Shown here piece after piece: positions 8,636 through 16,991 of a stretch of 64,000 nucleotides of DNA. A model generated the notes under the pieces. The model had not been told where the DNA came from, searched no databases, and worked only from the letters and a program-made list of their open reading frames with translations. Location: positions 682,001 through 746,000 of the forward strand of contig CAWCOV010000030.1 of the NCBI GenBank assembly GCA_963797255.1. Direction: 5' to 3'. This DNA is from JANXZS01 sp963797255. Lineage in GTDB: Bacteria > Acidobacteriota > Terriglobia > Terriglobales > Acidobacteriaceae. How positions within the stretch are numbered: position 1 is the stretch's first letter; every line of letters begins with the position of its first letter. Position numbers and translations under genes: made by a program.

Positions 8636-8789
8636 CCGTTCCGCAAATCCTTTCTGGCAAAGCGCGGTTCATCCTCAACACGATAGCTACCGGCTGCGCA
8701 TCTTTATCAATTCTATATGTCTTCCTTGCGCCATCCTTGTGCCCGGTGGATTGGAATGGGTATGAGGGGAAGTCCGGAGGAAGGTGAGT

Positions 8790-8984
8790 ATGACGCTCGA
8801 GCTTGTATTACGCATTACTTTTTATGCTATCGCCGGTGTGGGAATTTATTTTCTGCTTGGTTGTTTGAAGAGCCTGCAGGCGAGGACACGTCGGCGCAGA
8901 AAACTCTATGAGACTGATAGTGTGGTCCGGCTGGAAGTGCCGAGAACGCACCGGCAGGGCCCTTACGCAGATTACCGGCACTAA
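8790..8984 (+). CDS. Small membrane-anchored protein (64 aa)
   Basis: A strong Shine-Dalgarno GGAGGAAGG (8776-8784) sits six bases before the ATG at 8790. The product has one membrane helix (about residues 6-26, ITFYAIAGVGIYFLLGCL), then a basic stretch RTRRRRK and a polar tail. The function is unknown. It ends 9 bp before the convergent flavin reductase stop. Confidence 0.65.
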   Translation: MTLELVLRITFYAIAGVGIYFLLGCLKSLQARTRRRRKLYETDSVVRLEVPRTHRQGPYADYRH

Positions 8985-8993
8985 CTATCGACG

Positions 8994-9629
8994 TTAACGA
9001 GGCCGCTCCATGTCGAAGCGGTCGGTAGTTCGGACGTAAGTCGCCCCGGCCATTCGTCCCAGTGCGTTGAGTTTTTTCGGATCGATGCGGAAATCTTCGA
9101 CGAGATTTTCGCGCACGTGGAAGCGCAAGACTTCTCCTAACACCAGCGTGCCCCCAAGCGGCTTTTCGCTGACCTTCAAAATTTGAAGCAGGCGGCACTC
9201 CATCTGCACATGGGATTCTGCAACCCTCGGAGGCCGCACCAGTTCGCTGGCCAGTGGGGTGAGGCCGGATAGTTCAAACTCACTCACCTCGGGCGCCACT
9301 TCAGCGGCACAGATGTTCATCTTTGCGGCGAACTCTTCGGAGACGATGTTGACTACAAATTCGCCGGTTTCTTCGACGTTTCGCAGGGTGTCTTTCTTCT
9401 CCGGCCCTACGCGGCGGACCATGGGGCAGAAGCAGACCACGGGAGGATTGGCGCTGGCCGCGGTGAAAAAGCTGAATGGCGCAAGATTCAGAATGCCATT
9501 CGTATCCATGGTAGATACAAATGCGATGGGACGCGGAACGATTGACCCGACGAGCAACTTGTAAATATCCTGCGGCGCGTGGTCGGCAGGATTGAACGCC
9601 AGCATGGAAAGCGGATCGGCTTGCGACAT
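8994..9629 (-). CDS. Flavin reductase-like FMN-binding protein
   Basis: The 211-residue product is a split-barrel flavin reductase domain. It has the start PADHAPQDIYKLLVGSIVPRPIAFVST, then the conserved NLAPFSFFTAASANPPVV FMN-binding segment, and KDTLRNVEETGEFVVNIV. Such proteins bind FMN and transfer hydride to flavin or act on small molecules. It starts 3 bp after the hmgA stop and is in the same direction, so it probably belongs to the tyrosine-degradation operon. Its role there is not clear. Confidence 0.85.
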   Translation of the reverse strand: MSQADPLSMLAFNPADHAPQDIYKLLVGSIVPRPIAFVSTMDTNGILNLAPFSFFTAASANPPVVCFCPMVRRVGPEKKDTLRNVEETGEFVVNIVSEEFAAKMNICAAEVAPEVSEFELSGLTPLASELVRPPRVAESHVQMECRLLQILKVSEKPLGGTLVLGEVLRFHVRENLVEDFRIDPKKLNALGRMAGATYVRTTDRFDMERPR

Positions 9630-9632
9630 GGC

Positions 9633-10781
9633 CTATGGTACCGTTTCACGCTTTCGCATGGCTTCGCTTCGCGCCTTTGCTCCCCAACTCGCCCAGTAGT
9701 CCGCCCACTCCACCTGCTCTCCGGCGGGCAGCACGTGAATAGGATTCAATCCATCGAGCATGACAGCGTACTCATCGGTATGCGTCTTCTTACCCTGGTT
9801 CGCGAGCGCCTTGGGATGTGGGCCATGATGAATGCCGCGCGGGTGCAGCGTTGCATATCCCGGCTCAATGTTGTCTTTACTGAAGAAGTCGCCGTCGTGA
9901 TAGAAGAGGAACTCGTCGTAGTCCGTATTGCGATGGAAGAAGGGCACCTTGAGCGCATCCGCGTCCTGCTCAAGCGGCCGCGGCAGGAAACTGCACACCA
10001 CCGCGCCTTGCGTCACAAACGTTGTATGTGCGCTGGGCGGGAGGTGGGCGCGATGGCTCATCACGGGTCGGATGTCGCGGAGGTTGATCTTCCAGGTCGT
10101 GAGATCGCCCTTCCAGCCCACCACGTCGAGTGGATTGAATGGATAGAAGACCTTGGAGATTTCGCCTTCGCAGCGGATACGGACTTCCCATTCACCCTCT
10201 TCGTTTTCTTCCGCCGCACCCGGCGCAGGTTCCGGCACGGTTAGCGCGGCTGGATCGTATAGCGCGTGCTGGCCGAGCAAGCCGCGATCCGGTTGATCGA
10301 ACTCTGCCTTCGACTGAATGATAAGGAAGAAGTTGTCCTCAACGCTGGGTACAACGCGATAAGTCACGGAGCGGGGAAGCACAATGTAATCGCCCTTCTC
10401 GTACGCGAGGGGGCCGAAATCCGTCTCAATGGTGCCCTGGCCGCGATGGACGAAATACAACTCGTCACCATCACTGTTACGAAAATAAAACGGCATCGGT
10501 TTGGAGCGCCGCGAGATCGAGAGCTGAACGTCGTTGTTGCCGAGGAAGGTCGACGGCTCTCCATCCTCGTCTTGCATATCCGTCGGCTGCATCTTGTTCA
10601 GGTCAAAGAGATGCGGGCGCAGCTTGCCTTCGAAGCGGGTCCAACCGGTGGGCGGATTTGCGTGGTAGAGGTGGGCGGCCTTGCCGTAGAAGCCCTTGCG
10701 GCCATGCTCTTCCTCGAAGGTTCCTTCCGGAAGCCCCACATGGGCCTGTTGCGTGGTCTTGCCCTTTTTCAGTGGAAACAT
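9633..10781 (-). CDS. hmgA: Homogentisate 1,2-dioxygenase
   Basis: The 382-residue cupin-fold enzyme opens the ring of homogentisate to 4-maleylacetoacetate. The iron-ligand region is visible: FFHRNTDYDEFLFYHDGDFF supplies His and Glu, and LHPRGIHHGPHP the last His. It is shorter than the 430-440 residue human/Pseudomonas type but carries the full catalytic segment. It is the third gene of the leftward hpd-fahA-hmgA-flavin reductase unit, 23 bp after fahA. Confidence 0.9.
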   Translation of the reverse strand: MFPLKKGKTTQQAHVGLPEGTFEEEHGRKGFYGKAAHLYHANPPTGWTRFEGKLRPHLFDLNKMQPTDMQDEDGEPSTFLGNNDVQLSISRRSKPMPFYFRNSDGDELYFVHRGQGTIETDFGPLAYEKGDYIVLPRSVTYRVVPSVEDNFFLIIQSKAEFDQPDRGLLGQHALYDPAALTVPEPAPGAAEENEEGEWEVRIRCEGEISKVFYPFNPLDVVGWKGDLTTWKINLRDIRPVMSHRAHLPPSAHTTFVTQGAVVCSFLPRPLEQDADALKVPFFHRNTDYDEFLFYHDGDFFSKDNIEPGYATLHPRGIHHGPHPKALANQGKKTHTDEYAVMLDGLNPIHVLPAGEQVEWADYWASWGAKARSEAMRKRETVP

Positions 10782-10804
10782 GAAATTGCTCCCTTTCGCA
10801 TTTG

Positions 10805-11761
10805 TTATGGGCGCACAACGCGATTGCGCAGCACGCCGATGTGTTCGATCTCCAGTTCAATGGTGTCGCCCGGCTGCACCCACTTATCCAATTCGAGTCC
10901 GCAGCCTGTGCCGACGGTGCCCGAAGCGATGATGTCTCCGGGATAAATTGTGTCGTCCTGCGTGAGAAATTCGATCATCTGCTCAAATTTCCAATGCATG
11001 TCGCCGGAATATCCACGCGACCATTCATCGCCGTTGATCCGCGCCGTCATAACGAGGTTATATGGATCGGTGAGTTCATCAGTCGTCACCATCCATGGCC
11101 CCAGGCCCGAGCACCAGTGCTTGCCTTTTGCCGGACCCAATCGAACTTTCATTTCGCGCTTCTGGATATCGCGTGCGCTGAAGTCATTCAGTATTGTGTA
11201 GCCCGCGATATAGTCTCGCGCATTCTCCGCCTTGATGTTGCGGCCCGGTCGCCCGATGATCGCGGCGAGTTCAAGCTCATAGTCAAAGCGCTCGGTAAAT
11301 CGCGGCCAGAGAACATCCTGATCCGATCCGATGAGGTTGTGGTGTCCGGTCTGGTAGTAGACAGGAATTTCGTACCACTCCTGCGGCATGGGCTCATTGC
11401 GTTTTTCAAAGCCGCGCTTCACGTGCTCTTCAAAGGCGAAGAAGTCCCGCAGGGAGCGCGCATCGGGCAACGGCGTGAGCAATTCGATTTCATCCCACTG
11501 ATATAGAAGAGTCTCATCGTGGATGCCAAGCCGTAGCTCCGGCGGAAGATAGGCGATTGCCGCCTCGGCTGTTCTGCGTGATAGCGGACCGCCTTCCAGC
11601 AAGCCGAGCAGCGATGGAGGCACGAGTGCGTCAGCGTGCCTTTGATTGTCAAGGTGGTGTGCGGCTGCAAAGTTCAGATCGGTCACGCCCTCCGGGGAAA
11701 CTACGCCAAGGCGGCGAAATTTCCCCAGGGGCGTTGGCACTTCGAAGGTGCACAGCTTCAT
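10805..11761 (-). CDS. fahA: Fumarylacetoacetate hydrolase family protein
   Basis: The product has 318 residues. The C-terminal FAH catalytic domain has FAFEEHVKRGFEKR, then EIPVYYQTGHHNLIGSDQD, YELELAAIIGRPGRNI, YTILNDFSARDIQKREM and the terminal GDIIASGTVGTGCG motif. The acidic metal-binding residues expected in ELELA are present. In this context it should split fumarylacetoacetate to fumarate and acetoacetate, the last step of tyrosine degradation. It starts 9 bp after hpd. FAH-fold enzymes are versatile, but gene order supports this role. Confidence 0.85.
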   Translation of the reverse strand: MKLCTFEVPTPLGKFRRLGVVSPEGVTDLNFAAAHHLDNQRHADALVPPSLLGLLEGGPLSRRTAEAAIAYLPPELRLGIHDETLLYQWDEIELLTPLPDARSLRDFFAFEEHVKRGFEKRNEPMPQEWYEIPVYYQTGHHNLIGSDQDVLWPRFTERFDYELELAAIIGRPGRNIKAENARDYIAGYTILNDFSARDIQKREMKVRLGPAKGKHWCSGLGPWMVTTDELTDPYNLVMTARINGDEWSRGYSGDMHWKFEQMIEFLTQDDTIYPGDIIASGTVGTGCGLELDKWVQPGDTIELEIEHIGVLRNRVVRP

Positions 11762-11770
11762 GCGGCTACC

Positions 11771-12901
11771 TTACAGGTTTCCCCGCGCTGCCTGCTCCCG
11801 CTCAATGGCCTCAAAGAGCGCCTTGAAGTTTCCCTTGCCAAAGCTGCGGCTTCCTTTTCGCTGAATGATCTCGAAGAACAGCGTCGGCCTGTCTTCGACG
11901 GGGCGAGTAAAGATCTGCAGCATGTAGCCTTCTTCATCGCGATCGACCAGGATGCCGAGTCGTTCCAATTCGCTGATCGGCTCATCGACCTTGCCTACAC
12001 GATGGTGCAGCTCTTCGTAGTAGGAGTGCGGCACGGTAAGGAATTCGACGCCCTGCTGCTTCAACAGCGCCACGGTATTCAGAATGTCGTCGGTTGCCAT
12101 GGCGATGTGCTGCACGCCGGAGCCGTGGTAGAACTCGAGATATTCCTCGATCTGCGATTTTCTGCGGCCCTCCGCCGGTTCGTTAATGGGGAACTTGACG
12201 CGACCGTTGCCGTTGCTCATTACCTTCGACATCAGCGCGGAGTATTCGGTGGAAATATCCTTGTCGTCGAAGTGCTGGTAGAGCTCGAAGCCCATCGTCT
12301 TCTGATAGAAATCGACCCAGCGATTCATCTCGTGCCAGCCCACGTTGCCCACCATGTGATCGATGTAGCGAAGTCCGGTGGGACGAGCCTGGGGATCGCT
12401 CTCGATGGGGCGATAACCCGGGAGAAAGGGCCCGGTGTAATTGCGGCGCTCGACGAAGGTGTGCACCGTGTCGCCGTAGGTAGCGACGGTGGCCAGTCGA
12501 ACCATCCCGTGTTCGTCTCTCTTTTCGGTGGGCTCAAGAACGCTGCGAGCGCCACGTTTTGTTGTTTCGCGCCATGCTTGCTTGGCGTCGTCTACCCAGA
12601 GCGCGACGTCGCGAACGCCGTCTCCGTGGCGATGAATGTGTTCTGCGATTTCGCCGTCGGGGCGAAGTGGGGTGGTTAGCACAAAACGGATTCGGCCTTG
12701 CTCAACAACATAGGAGGCCCGGTCACGCTGGCCCGTTTCCGGTCCCGCATAAGCCACCAGGCTCATGCCGAAGGCGGTGCGGTAGTAGTAAGCGGCCTGG
12801 CGGGCATTACCGACATAAAACTCTACGTGGTCTGTTCCGTTCAGTGGCAGAAAGTCGTTCTTTGTTTCAATTTCAGGGTGTGTAACCGTGGACATGTTCA
12901 T
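11771..12901 (-). CDS. hpd: 4-hydroxyphenylpyruvate dioxygenase
   Basis: The 376-residue product has two vicinal-oxygen-chelate domains. All three iron ligands are visible in the second domain: His in LRYIDHMVGNV, His in SGVQHIAMAT and Glu in PTLFFEIIQRKG. The C-terminal GKGNFKALFEAIEREQ helix that closes the active site is present. It converts 4-hydroxyphenylpyruvate to homogentisate. It is the first gene of the leftward tyrosine-degradation unit and is divergent from phhA. Confidence 0.95.
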   Translation of the reverse strand: MNMSTVTHPEIETKNDFLPLNGTDHVEFYVGNARQAAYYYRTAFGMSLVAYAGPETGQRDRASYVVEQGRIRFVLTTPLRPDGEIAEHIHRHGDGVRDVALWVDDAKQAWRETTKRGARSVLEPTEKRDEHGMVRLATVATYGDTVHTFVERRNYTGPFLPGYRPIESDPQARPTGLRYIDHMVGNVGWHEMNRWVDFYQKTMGFELYQHFDDKDISTEYSALMSKVMSNGNGRVKFPINEPAEGRRKSQIEEYLEFYHGSGVQHIAMATDDILNTVALLKQQGVEFLTVPHSYYEELHHRVGKVDEPISELERLGILVDRDEEGYMLQIFTRPVEDRPTLFFEIIQRKGSRSFGKGNFKALFEAIEREQAARGNL

Positions 12902-13244
12902 ACTCCGTTAGCTGGGATGCAAAGTGCCCTGCGATCGGCAATTTGGCCCAACGACCACATACCATATACCTGTATTAGCGCTGTTGCATAGTGCTGTACT
13001 TGCAGGTTTTGTAACGCTTTCGTCACAAGAAAGAGTTATTGCGAAATGTGGGTGAAAATCAGCTCAATAGAGGGTTAATCATGGGTGCTGATTTTGGTTC
13101 CATTGGGCGGAGGAGATAGGGCACATATCACCTTTTCCAGGGAAGACGAGTCGAATGCGTGGCACCGGGTTCAAATTGACATGGTGCCTGCGTGGATGCG
13201 ATCCTCACGAGTTTTGCATCGGAGCATTTGAAGAGGGACCGGCA
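12902..13244. other. Divergent intergenic region hpd / phhA
   Basis: These 343 bp hold no convincing gene. They must contain promoters for both directions of aromatic amino acid catabolism. The visible structure is the inverted repeat at 13055-13095. The right end carries the GAGGG ribosome binding site of phhA. Confidence 0.6.
13055..13095. promoter_or_regulatory. Inverted repeat, possible operator for phe/tyr catabolism
   Basis: The perfect 9 bp arms AAAATCAGC and GCTGATTTT are separated by 23 bp, between hpd and phhA. The spacing (arm centres about 32 bp, roughly three helical turns) would suit a dimer of dimers. No recognised regulator gene lies in the cluster, so the binding protein is unknown. 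Confidence 0.35.
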
Positions 13245-14051
13245 ATGGAGATCGGAGTTAAGAAGATGGGGTTGGGCAGTCTGGAAGAGGAGTCGCTGCC
13301 AGTTGCGACCGGGACGGAGGAATCGCTCCCGGTGGCCAGCGCTTTTTTGATCCAGCAGGATTGGGAAGCCTACTCGCCGGATCAGCACGCGGTTTGGGCG
13401 GAGCTGGTTCGGAGGCGAATGGTTCAGTTACACGAGCACGCCTGTGAGGAATATCTCGAAGGGTTTCAACTAATTGGCTTGCGTGAAGACAGGATTCCCC
13501 GGCTCTCCGAGGTGAATCTGCGGCTGCGTCCGCGTACGGGATGGCAGGCCACCCCGGTGAGCGGCTTTCTGCCGCCGGACGCATTTTTCGAGATGCTGGC
13601 GGCGCGGCAGTTTCCCACGACGACTTACATTCGTGGCCGGGAATCGTTCGATTACACGCCCGAGCCCGACATCTTTCACGATGTCTTTGGCCATGTGCCC
13701 ATGCATGCTCATCCGGTGTTTGCGGATTTTCTGCAGCACTACGGCAGAGTTTGCGCGGCACTCCACAGCAAAGAAGACCTGGAGCGGATGGGGCGGCTGT
13801 TCTGGTTCACGGTGGAGTTCGGCGTGATTCGCCAGCAGGGAAAAGTGAAGCTTTACGGCAGCGGATTGATTTCGTCGCAAGGTGAATCGGATTACGTGGT
13901 CGATGGCGGGCCTGAGATCCGCGCCTTCAACCTGGACGAGGTGATGGAGCAGCGCTTCTCTACTTCAGAAATGCAGAAGGTTCTCTACGCCGTGGAATCG
14001 TTCGACGAGATCTACGAGGCGGCAAAGCAGGCGGAAGCTCGTTTGGGATGA
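13245..14051 (+). CDS. phhA: Phenylalanine 4-monooxygenase
   Basis: The start at 13245 (MEIGVKKMG) has a GAGGG box nine bases upstream; an ATG at 13155 would add an atypical 30-residue extension. The 268-residue product carries the aromatic amino acid hydroxylase signature PDIFHDVFGHVPMH with iron ligands His145 and His150, and the third ligand Glu191 in FTVEFGVIR. It hydroxylates phenylalanine to tyrosine with a pterin cofactor and feeds the neighbouring hpd-hmgA-fahA pathway. The length fits the bacterial catalytic-domain-only form. Confidence 0.95.
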   Translation: MEIGVKKMGLGSLEEESLPVATGTEESLPVASAFLIQQDWEAYSPDQHAVWAELVRRRMVQLHEHACEEYLEGFQLIGLREDRIPRLSEVNLRLRPRTGWQATPVSGFLPPDAFFEMLAARQFPTTTYIRGRESFDYTPEPDIFHDVFGHVPMHAHPVFADFLQHYGRVCAALHSKEDLERMGRLFWFTVEFGVIRQQGKVKLYGSGLISSQGESDYVVDGGPEIRAFNLDEVMEQRFSTSEMQKVLYAVESFDEIYEAAKQAEARLG

Positions 14052-14156
14052 TGGAATTGATTCTGCTGGGGGTAACATGAGTGTTATCCCTTGCACCAAA
14101 AATTAGCGAATTTGTCACAGAACATGGTGCACAATTCAGCTTGGAGATCATAAAAA

Positions 14157-14828
14157 TTGCCACGCATCCACTTTCAGCAGCAATTGGCCGAGTTGAAGGA
14201 CAAGCTTCTGGCCATGGCCGCCTTGTCACAACAGGCAGTTGAGTCCGCCGTTGAAGCGAATCTGCGGCGGGACCTGAAGCTCTGCCAGTATGTTCGGGAG
14301 AACGAGCGGGCGATTAACACCGCGCAGCGCGACCTGGATGAGATGGCGTATGAGCTGCTCGCGAAAGAGCAGCCAATGGCGATCGACCTGCGCTTCATCC
14401 TGGCGGTCATCAAGATTAATGGCGACCTGGAGCGCATTGGCGATCAGTCGATGAGCATCGCCATTCGCACCAAGGACATGATCGACATGCCGGAAGTCGA
14501 CCTGCCGGTGGATTTCGGCGGAATGGGTGAGTTTGCCGGTCGCATGATCCGCACGTCGATCCAGGCGCTGTTGAATGCCGATGCGCATGTGGCCGATTCT
14601 GTAATTGAAATGGATGATGAGATTGACCGCATGAATCGGGTTGCTCATGCAGATCTGATACGAGTGATTCAGCAGCATCCCGAGTACACGATGCAGGCGC
14701 TGAACTCGATTTTGATCTCGCGCGCCCTCGAGCGCATCGCGGACCATGCCACCAATATCGCGACGGACGTAATTTTCTGGGTGCGAGGCGCGGACATTCG
14801 CCATCAGCTCAGCCTGGCAATCGACTAA
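14157..14828 (+). CDS. phoU: Phosphate signalling protein PhoU
   Basis: The 223-residue product is all-helical, with the two repeated PhoU domains. Each has the acidic metal-binding motif: NGDLERIGDQSMSIA in the first and ISRALERIADHATNIA in the second. PhoU down-regulates the Pho two-component system through the Pst transporter. The start codon is TTG with GGAG ten bases upstream; no ATG is available in frame before the conserved HFQQQLAELK. There is no pst gene nearby. A strong terminator follows. Confidence 0.95.
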   Translation: MPRIHFQQQLAELKDKLLAMAALSQQAVESAVEANLRRDLKLCQYVRENERAINTAQRDLDEMAYELLAKEQPMAIDLRFILAVIKINGDLERIGDQSMSIAIRTKDMIDMPEVDLPVDFGGMGEFAGRMIRTSIQALLNADAHVADSVIEMDDEIDRMNRVAHADLIRVIQQHPEYTMQALNSILISRALERIADHATNIATDVIFWVRGADIRHQLSLAID

Positions 14829-14859
14829 TCGTTGATTGAACGGGGAAGGATTCCGCAAG

Positions 14860-14894
14860 AAGGCGCCGCGAAGTGTCGGCGCCTTTTGTTTTTT
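14860..14894 (+). terminator. Rho-independent terminator after phoU
   Basis: A perfect 8 bp stem AAGGCGCC / GGCGCCTT with a 10-base loop is followed by TTGTTTTTT. It lies between the convergent phoU and phosphate acyltransferase genes. Confidence 0.85.
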
Positions 14895-14903
14895 CAGCGG
14901 TAG

Positions 14904-15896
14904 CTAGACGATCACGCCAAATGTCTGACGCGCGTAATGGACCAGCACGGCAACGGCGCAGGAGGCGAGCCTCGCTTCCGGCAAGTCTGCGCGGCTGGTG
15001 AGGATGATCGGAACACGCGCGCCAACGACAATGCCAGCCAGTTGTGCGCCACCAAGATATTCCAGTTGCTTGGCCAGCATGTTGCCGGATTCGAGATCGG
15101 GCACCACGAGAATGTCCGCCTGCCCTGCGACGGGCGAGACCAGTTCCTTGATCTCCGCGGCCTTGGCACTCACGGCGGTATCAAAGGCGAGTGGCCCGTC
15201 GAGAATGCCGCCTGTGATCTGACCGCGGTCCGCCATCTTGCAAAGGGAGGCAGCGTCGAGTGTCGAGACGATCTTTGCATTCACGTTTTCAATCGCGGAA
15301 AGCAGGGCGACTTTTGGCTCAGGGATTTCGAGCGCGTGCGCCAGGTCGATGGCGTTTTGAACGATGTCGACCTTGTCCTGCAGCGTGGGATAGATGTTGA
15401 TGGCAGCGTCAGTGATCAGCAACGTGCGGTCGTACGCCTGCGTGTCGATGAGAAAAACGTGGGTGATACGGCGCACGGCGCGAAGGCCCAGTTCTTTATG
15501 CATCACCGCGCTCATCAGCTCGTCGGTATGCAGACTACCCTTCATGAGCGCCTGGCACTCGCCTGCGCGGCAAAGCGCAACGGAAGCAGCTGCCGCGAGG
15601 GCTTCTGTCGGGGCTTCCACGATGCGAAACTGACTGATGTCGAGATTCAAGGATGCTGCGAGAGTTGTGATCTCTTCTGTCGGGCCCACGAGGATGGGAA
15701 GAATCAATCCTGAGTCGAAGGCTTCGGTTGTCCCGGTAAGCGCGACATCCGTGACTGGCCAGCATACCGCCACGGTAATTGCCGGCAGTCCTTTGCAGCG
15801 ATCGAGAAACCGGCGGAAAACGTGAAAATCCGGCGCATGCGGCGCCGCGGTAACGGCCACAACTTTTGCGTCGGCGGCGAGAGCAAGTTCACTCAT
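14904..15896 (-). CDS. Phosphate acetyl/butyryltransferase family protein
   Basis: The product has 330 residues. The PTA_PTB fold is indicated by ALMKGSLHTDELMSAVMHKE, LLITDAAINIYPTLQDKVDIVQNAI and the C-terminal ADILVVPDLESGNMLAKQLEYLGGA block. The family swaps CoA and phosphate on acyl groups. The length and lack of an N-terminal DRTGG domain favour a phosphate butyryltransferase-like enzyme, but no butyrate kinase lies next to it, so the acyl substrate is open. It appears to be a single-gene unit. Confidence 0.85.
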   Translation of the reverse strand: MSELALAADAKVVAVTAAPHAPDFHVFRRFLDRCKGLPAITVAVCWPVTDVALTGTTEAFDSGLILPILVGPTEEITTLAASLNLDISQFRIVEAPTEALAAAASVALCRAGECQALMKGSLHTDELMSAVMHKELGLRAVRRITHVFLIDTQAYDRTLLITDAAINIYPTLQDKVDIVQNAIDLAHALEIPEPKVALLSAIENVNAKIVSTLDAASLCKMADRGQITGGILDGPLAFDTAVSAKAAEIKELVSPVAGQADILVVPDLESGNMLAKQLEYLGGAQLAGIVVGARVPIILTSRADLPEARLASCAVAVLVHYARQTFGVIV

Positions 15897-16045
15897 TCAG
15901 GGCTCCAGTTCCAAACTTGCAGCGGCGGAGGGATCGCTTGTTTGCACGCGTCGATTGTAATCCCGGTTCCTACAGAGAAGTGTATTGCTTATCACGCGGC
16001 TGTTGCCACTTTGGTGCCACGTCCCCAGGGGAATCCAAGACGGCA

Positions 16046-16390
16046 TCAGCGCAGTAAACTGCCGGCATCCGGTGCCGACGCGGCTTGGGCTGGCCTGTAA
16101 ACGAGAAGTTCCTGCGTGGAAAGCAGTCCGCCTTTCACCACTTCAGCAATCTGCGGGAACCATGTCTCGAGCTTCTCCCTTGTATCAACGAACTGCAGGA
16201 TCACTGGCAGATCGACCGAGATATCCACCAGGTTTGCCGTGTGCAGATGATGATGGCTGCCGAACCCAGCGAAGGCACGAACGACGGTCGCTCCTGCGAC
16301 ATGGTGCTTGAAAAGGAAATCAAGAACGGAGGGGACGCGATCTTCCTTCAGGTACATGGTGACGCGAATCGAGGGTATGGCGGTGAGCAT
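16046..16390 (-). CDS. DUF190 family protein
   Basis: The start at 16390 (MLTAIPSIRVTMYLKE) has a GGAG box and matches the family; the frame is open upstream but the extension overlaps crcB. The 114-residue product has the DUF190 core PSVLDFLFKHHVAGATVVRAFAGFG with SHHHLHT. DUF190 proteins are PII-like in fold and are commonly encoded beside crcB, as here, implying a role linked to fluoride export, though the mechanism is not known. Confidence 0.85.
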   Translation of the reverse strand: MLTAIPSIRVTMYLKEDRVPSVLDFLFKHHVAGATVVRAFAGFGSHHHLHTANLVDISVDLPVILQFVDTREKLETWFPQIAEVVKGGLLSTQELLVYRPAQAASAPDAGSLLR

Positions 16391-16443
16391 GGGAGGCTCC
16401 TCCAAGCGCTGTGACGCGCGCGAGAATGCGGCGGAACCTGTGT

Positions 16444-16821
16444 TCAGGAGAGAGTTCTGCCGGCCATGACGCCGAGCCACACAGCAAAATAGCCCACAAT
16501 GACGCTGAGCGCAATGTTCAGCAGCCCGATCGAGGCCTGTCCGCTGTGGACCGAACGGAATGTCTCGTACTCAAAAGTTGAGAAGGTAGTGTAGGCGCCG
16601 ATGAAGCCGATGGGGATGGCGAGTCTCCACGCAGGAGGCACGCCGACGCGGGCATCAAGCACGGTAAGGATGACGCCGATGAGAAAGCAGCCCGTGATGT
16701 TGATCACGAATGTGCCGTAAGGAAAACGGGTGCCCATGCGGTCATGGATCCATACGCCGAGGGCGTATCGCGCGATGGATCCTGCAAAACCACCGATTCC
16801 GACCCACAAATATTTCGACAT
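16444..16821 (-). CDS. crcB: Fluoride ion channel CrcB (Fluc)
   Basis: The 125-residue protein has four membrane spans. Signature segments are GGFAGSIARYALGVW in helix 1, YGTFVINITGCFLIG in helix 2 (the Asn lining the pore), and GFIGAYTTFSTFEYE in helix 3 (the phenylalanine-box region). Fluc dimers export F- passively. It is followed 53 bp later by DUF190. I could not fit a fluoride riboswitch in its upstream region. Confidence 0.95.
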   Translation of the reverse strand: MSKYLWVGIGGFAGSIARYALGVWIHDRMGTRFPYGTFVINITGCFLIGVILTVLDARVGVPPAWRLAIPIGFIGAYTTFSTFEYETFRSVHSGQASIGLLNIALSVIVGYFAVWLGVMAGRTLS

Positions 16822-16882
16822 TTACACCTGCTCCTCGATGGGCCGAAGACCGCGGCAAGTCTCAGACACGGCAACGATTAAG

Positions 16883-16888
16883 TATAAT
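16883..16888 (+). promoter_or_regulatory. Possible -10 element before the aminotransferase
   Basis: A perfect TATAAT lies about 100 bp before the aminotransferase start. No good -35 hexamer sits 17 bp upstream, so this is weak. The reverse strand of the same AT-rich spot could also serve crcB. Confidence 0.25.
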
Positions 16889-16991
16889 TATCCCATCCGT
16901 TCCCCATCGTCCGGGTGACGAACCCCCCTCTGCATCCGTCTGAACAATTACTTGATGCTACGTGCTTTGAATCGAGGGCCTTTCCGAGATC

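Noticed and set aside
14062..14093. Hairpin GGGTAACA / TGTTATCCC after phhA as a terminator
   Set aside because: The stem is imperfect and no T-run follows.
16822..16991. Possible fluoride riboswitch upstream of crcB
   Set aside because: I tried to fit the conserved GGxGAUG...CUGAUG pseudoknot elements on the minus strand. Only isolated GAUGGGG fragments match, without the second half.
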